Source of the DNA: UMGS1002 sp050309735
GTDB lineage: Bacteria > Bacillota > Clostridia > Oscillospirales > CAG-272
Assembly: GCA_050309735.1 (NCBI GenBank)
Contig: JBNRMS010000076.1
Location: forward strand, 1-48,706
DNA: 48,706 nt
Direction of reading: 5' to 3'
In this document: positions 33,651-42,455 of the stretch, one piece after another
Position numbering within the stretch: position 1 is the first letter of the stretch
Layout: every line of letters begins with the position of its first letter
Program-made: the position numbers and the translations under genes
Notes under the pieces: model-generated
Database searches by the model: none
Seen by the model: the letters and a program-made list of their open reading frames with translations, nothing else
Told to the model about the DNA's origin: nothing

Positions 33651-35057
33651 ATGATTATTAAGTTAGGAGCGGGCAGGCTGAGCATGGGCGAAATAGCCCA
33701 GTTTACCGGAGGCTTTCTCATAGGCTCGGCCGAGACAGAAATAGGGGGTATTTGCACCGACTCAAGGGAGGCAGGCCCCGGCATACTATTTGTCGCACTG
33801 CGCGGCGAGAGAACAGACGGCCACGACTATATTCCGCTGGCCTCTCGCGCCGGCTGCCGGGCGGTACTCGCCGAGCGGTCGGACACTTCTGATTCGTCGC
33901 TTTCCGAGGTGATAGTGCCTGACAGTCAGCGTGCGCTGAGCGATATCGCTCGGGGTTATCGCGACAGAGTGGGCTGCCGGAGGATATGTGTGACCGGGAG
34001 CGTTGGTAAAACGACGACAAGGGAGTATATCGCCGCGGTGACCTCGGAAAAATATATTACTCATAAAACAAGAGCAAATTATAACAGCCTTATCGGGATG
34101 CCGCTGACCCTCTGTGAGACCCCCGGTGACACAGAAATCTCGGTTCTTGAGCTTGCGATGAGCGGCCTGCATGAAATTGAGGAGCTTTCGCTAACAGCGC
34201 GCCCCGACATTGCGGTTATAACAAATATCGGAACGGCACATATGGAGATGCTCGGATCAAGAGAGAATATTTGCAGGGCTAAATTTGAGATTTTGGCGGG
34301 TATGCCGAGCGACGGAATACTAATACTTAACGGCGATGAGCCGATGATGCTGAACTATCCCAAAAAGCCCGAGAGGACATTGTATGTCTCTGTCAAAAAC
34401 AGCCGAGCCGACTATGTGGCCCACAATATACGCCAGTATGAGGGAGAGACTGTTTTCGACATTTCGGCCGGGATAAAAATGATATACGACATAAGGATTC
34501 CCGCGCTTGGCAATCACAATGTCCTTGCCGCTGTTTTTGCTTGGGCGGTGGGTGAGGCGCTCCGGATCGACGAGGAGGAAATCTGCCGCGGGCTGATGAA
34601 ATACAGACCGGCCGATATGCGGCAGAAAATATACAAACGCGGTCGGATTACCATAGTCGAGGACTGCTACAACGCAAGCCCCGAGTCTATGCGGGCGGCG
34701 GTAGACGTTCTCTGCGGGCTCAAGAAATGTCATGGCTGCCGTGCGGTGGCGCTTCTTGGAGATATGCGCGAGCTTGGAATGAACACCGAGATGTACCACC
34801 GCTCGGTGGGAGCATATGCCGCCGAATGCGGAGTTGATAAACTTCTCACGCTCGGCAGTCTGTCTCGCTATATCGCCGCGGGGGCGCTGTCAGCCGGTAT
34901 GAGGGAAGACGACATATTTGTAAACCTGGATGAGAATACTTACGAGGCTACCGCCGCAGAACTCACCGGCCTGCTTCGTCCGGGCGATATACTGCTCATC
35001 AAGGCAAGCCGAACGATAAGAGCCGAGCGCGTTATCGAGAAGCTTGGCGACATTTAG
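33651..35057 (+). CDS. murF: UDP-MurNAc-tripeptide:D-Ala-D-Ala ligase
   Basis: MurF adds D-alanyl-D-alanine, completing the UDP-MurNAc pentapeptide. The 468-residue protein has GICTDSREAGPGILFVALRG near residue 32, the ATP loop VTGSVGKTTTREY near 114, ANYNSLIGMPLTL near 143, ELAMSGLHEI and VITNIGTAHMEMLGS near 190, and the C-terminal EDCYNASPESMRAA near 340 with LLGDMRELG near 365. An AGAGG site precedes the ATG. It lies after a 250-bp repeat-bearing gap, the largest inside the dcw cluster. Confidence 0.95.
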   Translation: MIIKLGAGRLSMGEIAQFTGGFLIGSAETEIGGICTDSREAGPGILFVALRGERTDGHDYIPLASRAGCRAVLAERSDTSDSSLSEVIVPDSQRALSDIARGYRDRVGCRRICVTGSVGKTTTREYIAAVTSEKYITHKTRANYNSLIGMPLTLCETPGDTEISVLELAMSGLHEIEELSLTARPDIAVITNIGTAHMEMLGSRENICRAKFEILAGMPSDGILILNGDEPMMLNYPKKPERTLYVSVKNSRADYVAHNIRQYEGETVFDISAGIKMIYDIRIPALGNHNVLAAVFAWAVGEALRIDEEEICRGLMKYRPADMRQKIYKRGRITIVEDCYNASPESMRAAVDVLCGLKKCHGCRAVALLGDMRELGMNTEMYHRSVGAYAAECGVDKLLTLGSLSRYIAAGALSAGMREDDIFVNLDENTYEATAAELTGLLRPGDILLIKASRTIRAERVIEKLGDI

Positions 35058-35117
35058 TTTTAAAATGTTTTTTAAGACCCGGCGGGGACTGACTAAAGAA
35101 AGGAATAACCACAATTA

Positions 35118-36119
35118 ATGATAAACAAAGCTCTTCTTATCGAATTTTTAATTTCGTCGGCGGCGGTGTTCACCGTTACGGTGATTGTGGCGCACTTCAT
35201 AATACCGATACTTATAAGCCACAAGGTTGGCCAGAAGATACTTGAGATAGGCCCGCGCTGGCATATGAACAAGCAGGGAACTCCGACAATGGGGGGGCTT
35301 TGCTTTATCCTGTCAATTCTGATTGTGATGGCCGTCGTCTCCGCTTATACTGCCTTCGCGGGCGACACAACCGAGCTGATTCCGCTTGCTCTTACCCTCT
35401 GCCTTGCAGTTTTCAATGGCATCATCGGTTTTTTTGACGACTACTGCAAGCTTGTCAAAAAGAAGAACGAGGGGCTCAGAGCCTATCAAAAATTCCTCTT
35501 GCAGCTTGTCGCCGCCGGTGCCTATGTCTATATCATGGTAATAACCGGTAATATCAGCACCGCGCTGCACATACCCTTTACAAACACTGTACTGCAGCTT
35601 GGTCGTTTTTATTATCTGTTTGCAATTGTTATAATAACCGGCGTTGTGAATTCCGCAAATCTGACCGACGGAGTTGACGGACTGCTCTCAAGCGTGGTTT
35701 TTGTTATCGGTTCTTTTTTCGCGGTGGTTGCCTTTATGTACGAATATCGTGCGCTTGCGCTGGCCTCGGCCTCGCTTGTCGGGGCGACGGCAGGATTCCT
35801 TGTATATAATTTTTATCCTGCAAAGGTCTTTATGGGCGACACAGGCTCGCTCTTTTTCGGCGGAATGATGGCGGGCATGGCATTTATGATAGACGAGCCC
35901 TTGATTATAATCGTTGCGGGATTTATAATGATGGTTGAAACGGCGTCGGATATTATTCAGGTGTCGTATTTCAAGCTGACACGAGGCAAGCGAATCTTTA
36001 AAATGGCGCCGATTCACCACCATTTTGAGAAATGCGGCTGGAGCGAGAATAAGATAGTTTTCGTTTTTTCCTTTGTAACACTGATATTTTGCGTAATATC
36101 ATGGTTTGCTTTGTTTTAA
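35118..36119 (+). CDS. mraY: Phospho-MurNAc-pentapeptide transferase
   Basis: MraY makes lipid I by moving phospho-MurNAc-pentapeptide onto undecaprenyl phosphate in the membrane. The 333-residue protein has about ten membrane segments and all family motifs: KQGTPTMGG near residue 53, FFDDYCKL near 108 (Asp pair), NSANLTDGVDGL near 180, FMGDTGSLFFGG near 238 and IHHHFEKCGWSE near 301. An AAAGAAAGGA site lies 14 bases upstream of the ATG. murD usually follows here but does not. Confidence 0.96.
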   Translation: MINKALLIEFLISSAAVFTVTVIVAHFIIPILISHKVGQKILEIGPRWHMNKQGTPTMGGLCFILSILIVMAVVSAYTAFAGDTTELIPLALTLCLAVFNGIIGFFDDYCKLVKKKNEGLRAYQKFLLQLVAAGAYVYIMVITGNISTALHIPFTNTVLQLGRFYYLFAIVIITGVVNSANLTDGVDGLLSSVVFVIGSFFAVVAFMYEYRALALASASLVGATAGFLVYNFYPAKVFMGDTGSLFFGGMMAGMAFMIDEPLIIIVAGFIMMVETASDIIQVSYFKLTRGKRIFKMAPIHHHFEKCGWSENKIVFVFSFVTLIFCVISWFALF

Positions 36120-36159
36120 AATAATATTTGACTAATAATAACTTTTCCGGAGGGAAGGC

Positions 36160-37437
36160 ATGGTTGACCGAAAAAAACAGAATAAAAGCGGTGGCACGCC
36201 TGTCTTTCGTCGGATAATCCGCAACATAAGGAAGTGGCGCCTGCGCGAACTTGATGAGAACGACATAATATTTCGCGAGCCGCTGACACCGGCGCCGGCA
36301 GCGCCGCCCGGCACTATGGTGCGCGGTAGCATTGATATGTGGTTTATGCTGCTTGTTCTGGTTCTTATCGGCTTCGGCGCTGTGATGTCTTATAGTGCAA
36401 GCTCGGTTTATGCGGAACTTTATTATGGAGATAGCACATATTTTCTTCTAAGATACATACTTTATGCTATACTAAGCATAGCCGCAACTCTCCCTTTTGT
36501 CCTGTTCACGCGGCCCTGGTTCTGGCGGCTCTTTGGGGTGTGTTCCTATGCGGTTTCAGTAGTGCTGCTCCTGCTTGTTCTTCTTATCGGAGACGAGGGC
36601 GGGGGAGCGCAGCGCTGGATCGCCATAGGTCCTCTGACCCTTCAACCCTCGGAGGTTGCAAAGCTTGCTGTGGTGCTTGCGCTGGCTCTCTTTATGAGCA
36701 AGCATGAAAAACAGATAACCTCCGACCAAAAGTTTGGCGGCAGTTTTAGATACGGAGTCGTGGCGCCTGCAATTATATTTGGCTTAATATGCCTGCTTGT
36801 GGCGCTTGAAAAGCATATATCGGGGCTGATGATTATCGGAATGATAGGGATTGCTGTTATGTTCATGGGGGGAACACGGCTCCGCTATATCTTCCTGATT
36901 ATCCTTGCTATCGCAGCGGCGGGTGTGCTGCTCATTTTAGTTTCGGATTATGCGCAGGAACGGGTTACAACCTGGCTGTTCATCGAAAAGGCCGACCCCC
37001 TCGGATCTGCTTGGCAGATTTGGCAGGGACTATACGCAATCGGATCGGGAGGACTTTTCGGTCGGGGGCTTGGGAACAGTCAGCAGAAGTTCGGCTATGT
37101 ATCGCAGCCTCAAAACGACTTTATTTTTACGATAATCTGTGAGGAGCTCGGCTTCCTCGGAGCGTTTTTAGTGGTTTTACTTTTTGCGATGCTCGTCAGG
37201 CGGGGCTTTAAAATAGCGGCAAAGGCGCCCGACAAGTTTTCCTCGCTCGCGGTGTACGGTCTTTCCTTCAAGCTTGCGCTGCAGGTGATTATGAATATCG
37301 CAGTGGTCACAAACTCGATGCCTAACACCGGCGTTTCGCTGCCATTTTTCAGCTCGGGCGGAACATCGCTTGCGGTTCAAATCTTTGAGATGGGGATAAT
37401 CCTCTCAATTTCAAGGTATAGCTTGCAAAAAAAATAG
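36160..37437 (+). CDS. ftsW: SEDS peptidoglycan polymerase FtsW
   Basis: FtsW is the septal glycan polymerase that pairs with the class B PBP. The 425-residue protein has a ~58-residue basic cytoplasmic N-terminal tail, then about ten membrane helices. SEDS motifs are GVMSYSASS-like (AVMSYSASS) near 73, GAQRWI near 146, LTLQPSEVAKLA near 157, the GRGLGNSQQKFGYVSQPQND loop near 301, EELGFLGA near 328 and NTGVSLPFFSSGGTS near 388. A CGGAGGG site precedes the ATG. SpoVE of the same family cannot be excluded. It lies 40 bp after mraY, leaving no room for murD. Confidence 0.94.
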   Translation: MVDRKKQNKSGGTPVFRRIIRNIRKWRLRELDENDIIFREPLTPAPAAPPGTMVRGSIDMWFMLLVLVLIGFGAVMSYSASSVYAELYYGDSTYFLLRYILYAILSIAATLPFVLFTRPWFWRLFGVCSYAVSVVLLLLVLLIGDEGGGAQRWIAIGPLTLQPSEVAKLAVVLALALFMSKHEKQITSDQKFGGSFRYGVVAPAIIFGLICLLVALEKHISGLMIIGMIGIAVMFMGGTRLRYIFLIILAIAAAGVLLILVSDYAQERVTTWLFIEKADPLGSAWQIWQGLYAIGSGGLFGRGLGNSQQKFGYVSQPQNDFIFTIICEELGFLGAFLVVLLFAMLVRRGFKIAAKAPDKFSSLAVYGLSFKLALQVIMNIAVVTNSMPNTGVSLPFFSSGGTSLAVQIFEMGIILSISRYSLQKK

Positions 37438-37456
37438 TTCAAAACTGGGGATTTAT

Positions 37457-38581
37457 ATGAGAGTATTAATGACGGGCGGCGGAACCGGTGGGCATATCAA
37501 CCCGGCTATCGCCATTGCAAACACAATAAAACAAAACCATCCCGACGCTGAAATTGCCTTTGTCGGAACTCGGCAGGGAAAGGAGACAGAGCTGTTGCGC
37601 CGCACCGACTACAAGCTCTATTACGTTGAGATTCAGGGGATACGCCGCTCGCTCTCCCCGCAGAATCTTATAACCGCGTGGTATATACTCACAGCCCCAC
37701 GTCAGGCAAGACGGCTCATAAAAGAATTCAAGCCCGACATTGTTATAGGCACCGGAGGATACGCTTCATGGCCGGCGCTTGTGGCAGCGGCCCGACTTGG
37801 GATACCGACGATTGTGCATGAGTCTAATGCGCTGCCGGGAATGGCAGTGAAGCGATTGCAGAAAAAGGTTGACCGGATTCTTGTCAATTTTGAGGAAACG
37901 AAAAAACTTTTAAATTGTCCTCCCGAAAAGGTGATAAAGGTTGGCAATCCGCTGCGCGGCGGATTTGGGGGAATTACATCTCAGGAGGCTAAAATCAAGC
38001 TTGGACTTGATAAATATAAGTGTTTTGTGATGTCGTTTGGCGGGAGTCTTGGCGCTGCCGAAATGAATCGCGGCGCACTTGAACTTATGCGTGAGTGCGC
38101 CAAAAGTCGTCCTGACGTTTATTATCAGCATGCGGTCGGCGTTAGATATTATAAACAGATGCGCTCGGATTTTTCTGCCGCGGGGCTTGAGGTTAAGCCT
38201 AATGTGGAGATATGCGACTATATTTATGATATGCCCCTGAGAATGGCGGCGGCAGATATAGTGATAACCAGAGCAGGCGCTGTGACAATCTCGGAGCTTG
38301 CGCTTATGAAAAAAGCCGCCATTATAATTCCCTCGCCTAATGTCGTTGATAATCACCAGTACAAGAATGCAAAACTGCTTGCCGACGCCGGCGCCGCTCT
38401 ATTGTTTGAGGAGAAAGAGCTGCGCGAGAGCGGAAAGTTTGCGTCTGCTGTGCTTGCCCTTGCCGATGACCCCTCTCGTCGTCGCACTCTTGGAGACAGA
38501 ATAGAGATGTTTGCAGACAAAGATGCAAATAAGCTTATATATATCGAAATACAAAAATTGCTTAAAAGCAAAAAGGCATAA
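37457..38581 (+). CDS. murG: Undecaprenyl-PP-MurNAc-pentapeptide GlcNAc transferase
   Basis: MurG adds GlcNAc to lipid I to give lipid II on the inner membrane face. The 374-residue GT-B enzyme shows MTGGGTGGHINPA near residue 5, GIRRSLSPQNL, GTGGYASWPALVAA near 97, HESNALPG near 122, a second glycine-rich SFGGSLGA near 194 and ITRAGAVTISEL near 274 with DNHQYKNAKLL near 300. The ATG lies 19 bp after ftsW behind a short GGGG site. It fits the membrane-associated precursor pathway with mraY and murF. Confidence 0.95.
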   Translation: MRVLMTGGGTGGHINPAIAIANTIKQNHPDAEIAFVGTRQGKETELLRRTDYKLYYVEIQGIRRSLSPQNLITAWYILTAPRQARRLIKEFKPDIVIGTGGYASWPALVAAARLGIPTIVHESNALPGMAVKRLQKKVDRILVNFEETKKLLNCPPEKVIKVGNPLRGGFGGITSQEAKIKLGLDKYKCFVMSFGGSLGAAEMNRGALELMRECAKSRPDVYYQHAVGVRYYKQMRSDFSAAGLEVKPNVEICDYIYDMPLRMAAADIVITRAGAVTISELALMKKAAIIIPSPNVVDNHQYKNAKLLADAGAALLFEEKELRESGKFASAVLALADDPSRRRTLGDRIEMFADKDANKLIYIEIQKLLKSKKA

Positions 38582-38642
38582 AGGACGCGTATCAACCAAA
38601 AGAATCACAGGCTTGCCCGACGCGAAAGGTATGGTTAAATAA

Positions 38643-39455
38643 ATGGATTCCGAAAAAAACAGCAGAAATATAAAAAGCGCAGCACCCACTGCAAGGCCCG
38701 ACAAAAGTCCGAGAGCGCACAGGAAAGAAAGCCGCCAAATCCTTGCGATAGCCGCGGCCGCACTCGTGATGCTGATTATATGGGGAATATGTGCGCTGGC
38801 CGGCTCGCTCCTTAAAGTTAAAAAAATTGAGGTTTTAGGATCCTCGCCCTATTCGTACAGTGAGGTTGTCGCCGTCTCGGGAATCAGCGTCGGGGACAGG
38901 GCAAATAAAATTGACAGGGGAGAGGCCGAGCGACAGATCATGCGGAAGCTTTCGTATATTTCCAAGGTTAAGATTCGGTCGGGTCTGTTCGGTCGGGTGA
39001 AGATAACGCTCAGCTCTGACAAAGCTGCATACTATGCATTGATTGCAGGTGAATATTACTCCCTATCCGAAGAATTCAGACTGCTCGAAAAAAATGATAG
39101 CAAGATTGCATATAAATCGGGCGGGCTGATTTATATATCACTTCCAAAGATAAAAAGGGCGATATTAGGGGAAAAATTATTGTTTTATGATGAAAAATCA
39201 GATTATGTAGAGCTGTTTATGGAGGATTTAAAAGATTCGGAAATTCTGCCTGACGTAAGAGCGGTTAAGCTTGAGAATCGCTATGAAATAGAAATAACAT
39301 ATAAAAAGTTTACTGTTAAAATAGGTGCCTATAAAGATCTTAAGACAAAATTAAATCTTGCCCGAAACATGTCGGAAGATCAAGTTTTAATATCGGTAGA
39401 GTCGGCGATTCTTGACGTTTCAGACCCCGCTAACGCAACCATAAGATTGAAATAG
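38643..39455 (+). CDS. ftsQ: Cell division protein FtsQ/DivIB
   Basis: A bitopic division protein (270 residues) with a basic cytoplasmic tail of ~35 residues, one membrane helix (about 36-58, LAIAAAALVMLIIWGICALAG) and an outer POTRA-type domain beginning KVKKIEVLGSSPYSYSEVV, followed by a beta domain. Sequence similarity within the family is low, and the call rests on topology and position between murG and ftsZ. It would regulate the FtsL-FtsI-FtsW complex. No ftsA follows. Confidence 0.86.
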   Translation: MDSEKNSRNIKSAAPTARPDKSPRAHRKESRQILAIAAAALVMLIIWGICALAGSLLKVKKIEVLGSSPYSYSEVVAVSGISVGDRANKIDRGEAERQIMRKLSYISKVKIRSGLFGRVKITLSSDKAAYYALIAGEYYSLSEEFRLLEKNDSKIAYKSGGLIYISLPKIKRAILGEKLLFYDEKSDYVELFMEDLKDSEILPDVRAVKLENRYEIEITYKKFTVKIGAYKDLKTKLNLARNMSEDQVLISVESAILDVSDPANATIRLK

Positions 39456-39494
39456 CCGTAAAATTATGTATTATCGAGCAATCGTCGGACCGAA

Positions 39495-39609
39495 CAATCA
39501 CAATATTCTGTAGGATGAGCTGGAAGCATAACAACAAATAGTATTTTATGTCTAAAAAACAATGTCACATAACAAGAAAAATCGGCAACAAATGGGGGTA
39601 TTGTGATTG
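39495..39609 (+). repeat. Long-range inverted repeat upstream of ftsZ
   Basis: CAATCACAATA (39495-39505) is exactly complementary to TATTGTGATTG (39599-39609), with 93 nt between. The 305-bp gap before ftsZ is much more AT-rich than its surroundings. It holds this repeat, a promoter and no recognisable gene. Confidence 0.5.
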
Positions 39610-39645
39610 AATTGTGCATTGTTAAAAGAATTTCTCCAAAAGATA

Positions 39646-39674
39646 TTGCAAAAAAAGTTAAAATATATTATTAT
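39646..39674 (+). promoter_or_regulatory. Candidate ftsZ promoter
   Basis: TTGCAA (39646-39651), a 17-bp spacer and TATTAT (39669-39674), 86 bp before ftsZ, in an AT-rich region. Confidence 0.65.
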
Positions 39675-39760
39675 ATAAGGTAATATATAGTGGTGCGGCT
39701 ATTGAGCCCGGGTATGTATTAAAACTACGGACATTTAATAAACGAGGAGGAATTCAACAG

Positions 39761-41008
39761 ATGACTTTTGAACACGACGACAGTCTTGAAAGCGGTGTTA
39801 ATATTAAGGTTATTGGCGTGGGAGGCGGCGGAAACAACGCTGTCAACCGCATGATAAACACAAATATCCGCGGCGTCCAGTTCGTTTCTATAAATACAGA
39901 CAGACAGGCGCTCCGAAAGTCAGACGCCCCGAACCAGCTTGTCATCGGTGAAAAAATAACAAAGGGATTCGGCGCCGGCGCAAACCCCGCTATCGGCGCC
40001 CGAGCCGCCGAGGAGTCGCTTGAAGATATAAAAATGCTGCTCTCGGGGGCGGACATGGTCTTTGTCACCGCGGGAATGGGGGGCGGAACCGGAACCGGCG
40101 CCGCACCTATCGTTGCGCGGGTTGCTAAGGACATGGGCATTCTCACGGTTGGAATAGTCACAAAGCCCTTTGCTTTCGAGGGCAGAAAAAGGATGGACTT
40201 GGCTGAAGAGGGGATATCGGAGCTCAGTCAGTATGTAGACTCGCTTGTGGTTATACCCAACGAGCGGCTCAAGCAGGTTTCGGAAACAAGAATAACCCTC
40301 TCAAACGCCTTTGAAATTGCCGACGACGTACTCCGCCGCGGCGTTCAAAGCATATCCGAGCTTATTAATGTTCCCGGGTTTATCAACCTCGACTTTGCCG
40401 ACGTTACCTCGATAATGAACGACGCCGGATACGCACACATGGGTGTTGGCGGCGCTACCGGTAAGGACAAGGCCGAGCTTGCTGCAAAGGCCGCCATTTC
40501 AAGTCCGCTGCTTGAGACCTCGATCAAGGGCGCGCGCGGAATTCTTATCAGTATATCAGCATCGCCCGATGTCGGACTTGAAGACGTTGACCTCGCTTCC
40601 TCAATGATTGCAAACGAGGCTCACCCCGATGCGATCGTTATCTGGGGAGTTGCTTTTGACCCCGAGCTTGAAGATGAAATGCGCGTGACAATTATAGCCA
40701 CCGGATTTGAGAAAAAGCCCGAGGATAACATTATGGCCGAAAAAAGGCTTGCGGCAAGAAGTGATAAAAGGCAGGACAGGGGCATATCTGCCTATGCGCC
40801 CGCTCCTGCTCTTGAAACAGAGCGCGAAGCAAGACCTGCCCCGGCAAAGGCCGCGCCCGAGGAAGAAAAGAAAAAGGTTCTCGAATCATTCGAGGAGGAG
40901 CAGGATACAGACGAGGACAACAGCGGCACTATCTCTGACAGCGATTTTGACGAGATTATGTCGATACTCCGCAAATCAAAAAACCGCAGCGGCACTATTA
41001 AAAAATAA
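39761..41008 (+). CDS. ftsZ: Cell division GTPase FtsZ
   Basis: FtsZ is the tubulin-like GTPase that forms the division ring. The 415-residue protein has VIGVGGGGNNAVNRMI near residue 18, NTDRQAL, the tubulin signature AGMGGGTGTGAAP near 107, NLDFADVTSIM near 210, and GARGILISISASPDVGLEDV. After residue ~320 comes a disordered acidic linker and a C-terminal tip (DSDFDEIMSILRKSK) that serves to bind partners; FtsA is absent from the cluster, so SepF or another anchor would be expected elsewhere. AGGAGG precedes the ATG. It has its own promoter and ends the dcw cluster. Confidence 0.98.
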   Translation: MTFEHDDSLESGVNIKVIGVGGGGNNAVNRMINTNIRGVQFVSINTDRQALRKSDAPNQLVIGEKITKGFGAGANPAIGARAAEESLEDIKMLLSGADMVFVTAGMGGGTGTGAAPIVARVAKDMGILTVGIVTKPFAFEGRKRMDLAEEGISELSQYVDSLVVIPNERLKQVSETRITLSNAFEIADDVLRRGVQSISELINVPGFINLDFADVTSIMNDAGYAHMGVGGATGKDKAELAAKAAISSPLLETSIKGARGILISISASPDVGLEDVDLASSMIANEAHPDAIVIWGVAFDPELEDEMRVTIIATGFEKKPEDNIMAEKRLAARSDKRQDRGISAYAPAPALETEREARPAPAKAAPEEEKKKVLESFEEEQDTDEDNSGTISDSDFDEIMSILRKSKNRSGTIKK

Positions 41009-41012
41009 AAAT

Positions 41013-41156
41013 ACAATCCGAACGATAGAATTGTTAAGGCAATAAAATCAATAGCGGCATGAATATCCGTAAGCCCTGAGCGCGCCCGCCTTGCGGGGTA
41101 TGGATACTTTAGTAGCTATGATTCTTAGTTGCTAATCATCGTTCGGATTGTTTTTA
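41013..41156 (+). ncRNA. Rod-like inverted-repeat RNA candidate / ftsZ terminator
   Basis: A perfect 14-bp stem joins 41013-41026 to 41138-41151, which is followed by TTTTTA. Inside it are a 9-bp helix with one bulge (41046-41055 with 41115-41123), a 5-bp helix (41064-41068 with 41102-41106) and an apical CCCGC/GCGGG hairpin (41085-41089 with 41093-41097). A large unpaired bulge separates the outer and second helices. It may be an elaborate terminator, a small mobile repeat with 14-bp ends, or a small RNA of 6S-like shape. Confidence 0.5.
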
Positions 41157-41200
41157 TCGGCTGATGAATAATGAAAAACGGCTGATAGAAGCCCGGATTG

Positions 41201-41229
41201 TTGATATGAATAGCTTAAAATGGTATAAT
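41201..41229 (+). promoter_or_regulatory. Sigma-A promoter for the nucleoside hydrolase
   Basis: TTGATA (41201-41206), a 17-bp spacer and TATAAT (41224-41229) with an extended TGG before it. It leaves a leader of about 148 nt before the start codon. Confidence 0.85.
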
Positions 41230-41290
41230 TCAAAAAGCAAAACATTATATTTTATGAGCAATAGTTTGAAAGATAAGTTTTTCAAATGGC

Positions 41291-41342
41291 GAGTTTTATG
41301 CTGTGGAAGCACAGGCGAAGCTGATAACTCGGCATGCGCCGA
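41291..41342 (+). promoter_or_regulatory. Structured leader of the nucleoside hydrolase gene
   Basis: A CTGTG/CACAG hairpin with a GAAG loop (41301-41314) can be closed by GAGTT/AACTC (41291-41295 with 41326-41330). The competing hairpin TCGGC/GCCGA (41329-41333 with 41338-41342) overlaps the closing helix, so the two exclude each other. No known riboswitch class was recognised. Confidence 0.35.
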
Positions 41343-41383
41343 ATCTGCACAACCCTTATGCTCTCGGAAAGGAATGGTTTTAA

Positions 41384-42271
41384 ATGCAAAGAATACTTGA
41401 CGACCTTAAAACAACGAAAAAAAAGAAGATTATACTTGACACTGACACCTATAACGAGATAGACGATCAGTTCGCACTTGCCTATGCGATGCTCTCGCCT
41501 GAGCGGGTGAATCTTCTCTCGGTCAATGCAGCACCCTTTCTTAACTCGCGCTGTAAGAGCGCGAAGGAAGGGATGGAGCTAAGCTATAGGGAAATCGGCA
41601 GAGTTATAAAGCTGGTCGACCCCGGCGCGAGCATTCCATATTATCCCGGTGCAGACCGTTTTCTTGAATCAAAGTCGACGCCGGTTGAGTCTGAGGCGGT
41701 TGATAATATAATAAGCACTGTTATGAGTTCGGAGGAGATGATTTATATAGTCGCTGTCGGAGCCATAACCAATGTCGCCTCGGCCATAATAAAGCAGCCC
41801 GAAATAATAAATAAGTGCGCTGTGATTTGGCTTGGCGGCCATGCGCTCTGGTATCGCGACACAAAAGAGTTCAATCTTCTCCAGGATATCCGAGCGGCGC
41901 AGGTGGTCTTTGACTCGAAAATACCGCTCATACAAATACCCTGTCAGGGCGTGTGCAGCGAATTTTTAACGACTATTCCCGAGCTTGAATATTATCTTTC
42001 GGGGAAAAATGAGCTGTGCGACTATCTTGTCGAAATCGTTCGCTCGTACACAAAAAAGCCTTATGGCTGGTCTAAGGTGATATGGGACGTCACCGCTGTT
42101 GCGCTATTGACGATGCCCGAGGCTCTTAGGTGCTCGGTGATACCGGCCCCGTATATTTCGTCTGAGTGTCGCTACTCCTTTAACGCCGAACGGCACCACT
42201 ATATTTACGTCAATAAAATCCTGCGCGACCCGATTTTCGCTGATCTCTTCAAAAAACTTGCAGGCAAATAA
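41384..42271 (+). CDS. Nucleoside hydrolase family protein
   Basis: A 295-residue protein of the inosine/uridine nucleoside hydrolase fold, which splits nucleosides into base and ribose. The N-terminal calcium-binding signature reads DTDTYNEIDDQFAL (Asp19, Asp21, Asp27, Asp28). Other blocks are AVGAITNVASAI near 122, AVIWLGGHALWY near 146, EFNLLQDIRAAQVVFDS near 162 and a late VIWDVTAVALL near 230 with the fourth metal Asp. The DTDxxNExDD form differs from the DTDPGxDD of classic enzymes, so substrate range is uncertain. AAAGGAATGG precedes the ATG. It has its own promoter and leader. Confidence 0.85.
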   Translation: MQRILDDLKTTKKKKIILDTDTYNEIDDQFALAYAMLSPERVNLLSVNAAPFLNSRCKSAKEGMELSYREIGRVIKLVDPGASIPYYPGADRFLESKSTPVESEAVDNIISTVMSSEEMIYIVAVGAITNVASAIIKQPEIINKCAVIWLGGHALWYRDTKEFNLLQDIRAAQVVFDSKIPLIQIPCQGVCSEFLTTIPELEYYLSGKNELCDYLVEIVRSYTKKPYGWSKVIWDVTAVALLTMPEALRCSVIPAPYISSECRYSFNAERHHYIYVNKILRDPIFADLFKKLAGK

Positions 42272-42293
42272 AGCTGCGTGCGAAGAAATATAA

Positions 42294-42322
42294 TTGACAT
42301 AAAGCCTTTTTAAATTTAAACA
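42294..42322 (+). promoter_or_regulatory. Possible promoter for the PHP-domain gene
   Basis: TTGACA (42294-42299) is a perfect -35, but the position 17 bp downstream reads TAAACA, a weak -10. It lies 134 bp before the start. A small GCCGC/GCGGC hairpin at 42427-42441 sits just before the ribosome site. Confidence 0.35.
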
Positions 42323-42455
42323 AAAGTTTCACGTTCAAATTTTCCAAAAAAGAATTCTATTCGATTCGATTTTTGGCGGCTTGTCGTTACTACCGAAGCC
42401 GATTTAATAATTATAAATTTATTTGAGCCGCTGTGAGCGGCATGGAGATTATAAA

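Noticed and set aside
41230..41383. Purine or cyclic-di-GMP riboswitch before the nucleoside hydrolase
   Set aside because: A GCACAGG string recalls the cyclic-di-GMP motif, but the other conserved blocks are missing; no purine-switch core is present.
41164..41400. Open frame of 78 codons before the nucleoside hydrolase
   Set aside because: It spans a consensus promoter and a structured leader, and the translation looks random. I see no protein-coding evidence.
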